64,000 bases of DNA from Fulvivirga maritima (GTDB lineage: Bacteria; Bacteroidota; Bacteroidia; Cytophagales; Cyclobacteriaceae): contig NZ_CP089980.1 in the NCBI RefSeq assembly GCF_021389955.1, positions 5,699,001-5,763,000 on the forward strand. The letters are read 5' to 3'. Both the position numbers and the translations under genes were made by a program. The notes beneath the pieces are model-generated. The model made no database searches and was not told the DNA's origin. It worked only from the letters and a program-made list of their open reading frames with translations. Of this stretch, positions 62,322-64,000 are shown one piece after another. Position 1 is the first letter of the stretch. Each line of letters begins with the position of its first letter.

Positions 62322-64000
62322 ATGAAAACTTTTCTCACTATTAGCATCTTTTGCCTGACTTTAGCTTACGGCTTTAGCCAAACCCTGGACCTTAAAAAGG
62401 CCTCACCTTTCACGGCTGTTACATGGACCGATGACGACCAACCAAAAGTACAAGTCGATAATGAGTGGTACATTTTGAAAAAGCTAGATGGCCATACTGC
62501 CGAGAAAATAATCACTTTTTGCAAAAAAGAGTATGGAACAAAGTGGAAAAAACGATTTTCTGAAGACCTGATCGAAGTGCTACAAGCTATGGGTACACCT
62601 CCTCAAAAGCATGTAGACCTGGTATTATTAAAAGACCACCAGCTCATTACAAAAACTGGCACTTACAGCTTTGAAAACAGACAAAAACTATATGATTTCA
62701 ACCAGCAAATAACCAAGAAGGTAAAATACATCTCAACATCAGAAGCTTTAGCGGATATAGAGCAATTTGAAACAATCATAGAAGAACAATCATCATATAT
62801 ACATTTATCTGGGTTTGATTATGAGGCTAGCCTGAGCTCTTTAAAACTGGAGATACAGCAATCTACAGACAGCCTTGACATTAATTATTTAACTCATGAA
62901 TTAGCTATGATTATGGCTAAAATCGGCGATCGCCATTCCAGCGTGAAGAATGAGTGGGTTACGCAAGAAGGTCATCCCTCCTACTCACTAGAATTACCTT
63001 TTACTATAGCTCCTTTAAACGGAAAAGTGGCCGCTTTAACCTCCTCCAACCATGAACATCATTACGCCTTCCTTCATCCTAAATACCCTTATATTAAAAG
63101 CATTAATAATGTACCGATTCATAATTTGATCGATTCTCTTGCTTACAAATCCAGAACGGCACCCAAAGAAGCCAAATTAAGCAGAGGCGTTTCTTCACTA
63201 CAGCAGCTGGGAAAGTTATATTTTAATAACAATCTGGATATTCCTGAAAACATCAACATCACCTTTACCAATGGAAAAATTGATTCAGCAGCAAACATTT
63301 CTTTAACTAAGGAAAGATCGGGTTATAGATCAAAAATTGATCAACAAATGTATTATAACTCATTAGAAGTAGATAAAGGCAACTTCCAAAACTTAGCCAG
63401 GATATTGCCAGGAAACATAGGCTATTTTTCATTTCCCAGAATGTATTCTTTTGATGAAGAAAAAGGCCTTGAGGCTTTCCTGGATTCTACTTTCATCAAT
63501 TTTAAATCCTCAAAAGCACTTGTAATAGATTTAAGGTTTAACCCAGGAGGCAGTAGAGATTTGATACAAAAATTTGCATCCCACATTATTCCTAAAGCCC
63601 AATCGCCGTGGGTGGCTAATATCGCCTATTTAAGAACTAACCAAAGGCAAGCCGATTACCCTTCTATGCATGCCCGATTTTTATACCCTTACATTTCCAA
63701 GCCATTTAACTCAGCTGATCGAAAGGCCATAGATCATTTTCTCAAAGATTTCGATCCTGAACGTGAGTTTGATACCTCAAAATTTAGCACCGCTCACTTT
63801 ATGATATTACATGCCGGCGACAAGCCATACCCTAAAAACATTTACATTTTGGTGAACGAACACAGTTTTAGTGCGGCTTCTGTTTTCACCAGCGTATTTA
63901 AAGGCTTGCCCAATGTGAATATAGTAGGCGTAACCACTGATGGCTCTAGCGGAAATTCAAGAAAAATGTATCTTAAAAACTCAAATATTAGAGTAAAAAT
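62322..64000 (+). CDS. S41-family (C-terminal-processing-like) peptidase, 3' truncated by window
   Basis: Open from ATG 62322 to the window edge, at least 559 residues. Signal peptide MKTFLTISIFCLTLAYGFSQ. The first 180 residues are a helical region with DRHSSV; the peptidase core from about 360 has GNIGYFSFPRMYSFDEEKGL, ALVIDLRFNPGGSRDLI, NEHSFSAASVFTSVFKG (catalytic Ser region) and VGVTTDGSSGNSRKMYL. The catalytic Lys is expected beyond Ser at GNSRK. Exported S41 proteins like this are common in Bacteroidota; no PDZ domain was recognised. Confidence 0.85.
   Translation, partial: MKTFLTISIFCLTLAYGFSQTLDLKKASPFTAVTWTDDDQPKVQVDNEWYILKKLDGHTAEKIITFCKKEYGTKWKKRFSEDLIEVLQAMGTPPQKHVDLVLLKDHQLITKTGTYSFENRQKLYDFNQQITKKVKYISTSEALADIEQFETIIEEQSSYIHLSGFDYEASLSSLKLEIQQSTDSLDINYLTHELAMIMAKIGDRHSSVKNEWVTQEGHPSYSLELPFTIAPLNGKVAALTSSNHEHHYAFLHPKYPYIKSINNVPIHNLIDSLAYKSRTAPKEAKLSRGVSSLQQLGKLYFNNNLDIPENINITFTNGKIDSAANISLTKERSGYRSKIDQQMYYNSLEVDKGNFQNLARILPGNIGYFSFPRMYSFDEEKGLEAFLDSTFINFKSSKALVIDLRFNPGGSRDLIQKFASHIIPKAQSPWVANIAYLRTNQRQADYPSMHARFLYPYISKPFNSADRKAIDHFLKDFDPEREFDTSKFSTAHFMILHAGDKPYPKNIYILVNEHSFSAASVFTSVFKGLPNVNIVGVTTDGSSGNSRKMYLKNSNIRVK

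Noticed and set aside
1-64000. tRNA or rRNA genes
   Set aside because: None recognised by eye: no GTTCRA-type T-arm with paired acceptor stem and no rRNA core segments were found in the gaps inspected.

Overview
The window looks like a chromosomal segment of an AT-rich Bacteroidota, most plausibly a marine or soil Cytophagales-type bacterium. The reasons are the style of the protein families (PD40/OmpA outer-membrane proteins, LytTR/LytS pair, lipoproteins, bifunctional MoaC-MoaB, HMA-AraC fusion, DKNYY proteins), the general lack of Shine-Dalgarno sequences, and several TAnnTTTG -7 promoter elements. The genus cannot be fixed from sequence reading alone.

Layout. 1-6972 (mostly minus): a truncated secreted subtilisin, then a TPR lipoprotein, an alpha/beta hydrolase, a DUF3108 protein and dapD, which carries an apparent one-base frameshift. 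7009-10988 (plus): a glycosyltransferase, then a DtxR/MntR-type regulator and an Nramp Mn2+ transporter fused to a universal-stress domain, with two inverted-repeat operators upstream. 11052-12885: a PorE-like TPR/PD40/OmpA protein, also frameshifted at an A run. 13042-14421: mnmE, whose 3' end abuts a defence island.

Defence island, 14422-23610. A type I restriction-modification operon reads hsdM, a GxxExxY nuclease-fold protein, hsdS, a roughly 240-nt non-coding gap, an Abi_2/AbiF-family gene, then hsdR. The gap has its own promoter, paired GAAACA/TGTTTC operators and two stable hairpins, the last terminator-like and just before the abi start. It is a strong candidate for an AbiF-associated structured RNA. 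Beyond hsdM lie a decayed ATP-binding (COG2865-like) pseudogene and a truncated P-loop gene.

23800-29889: two tandem DKNYY membrane-protein copies (the second frameshifted) and a gene of about 639 codons split by a 1391-bp IS4-family insertion sequence with 13-bp terminal repeats and a 9-bp target duplication. 30039-36169: SDR, sugar dehydrogenase, HxlR regulator, cyclophilin-like protein, Cys-nucleophile hydrolase, MFS exporter.

Molybdenum regulon, 36431-46490 (perhaps on to 47262). A Tat-exported two-subunit molybdenum hydroxylase faces a ModE-like regulator and a near-complete cofactor operon (XdhC, MoaD, MoeB-rhodanese, MoaE, MoaC-MoaB, MoaA, MoeA), followed by a TauE exporter. A ModE-box-like palindrome and a 19-bp repeat shared by the two promoter regions suggest co-regulation. 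A cysteine desulfurase plus a MocA-like transferase at 57117-58875 could supply the sulfurated MCD form of the cofactor.

47347-64000: YdeI-like protein, a cupin/alcohol dehydrogenase/acetyltransferase/AraC group, a heat-shock cluster (two Hsp20, CbpA, thioredoxin), a GH2 beta-galactosidase, SDR, HMA-AraC regulator, LytTR/LytS two-component system and a truncated S41 peptidase.
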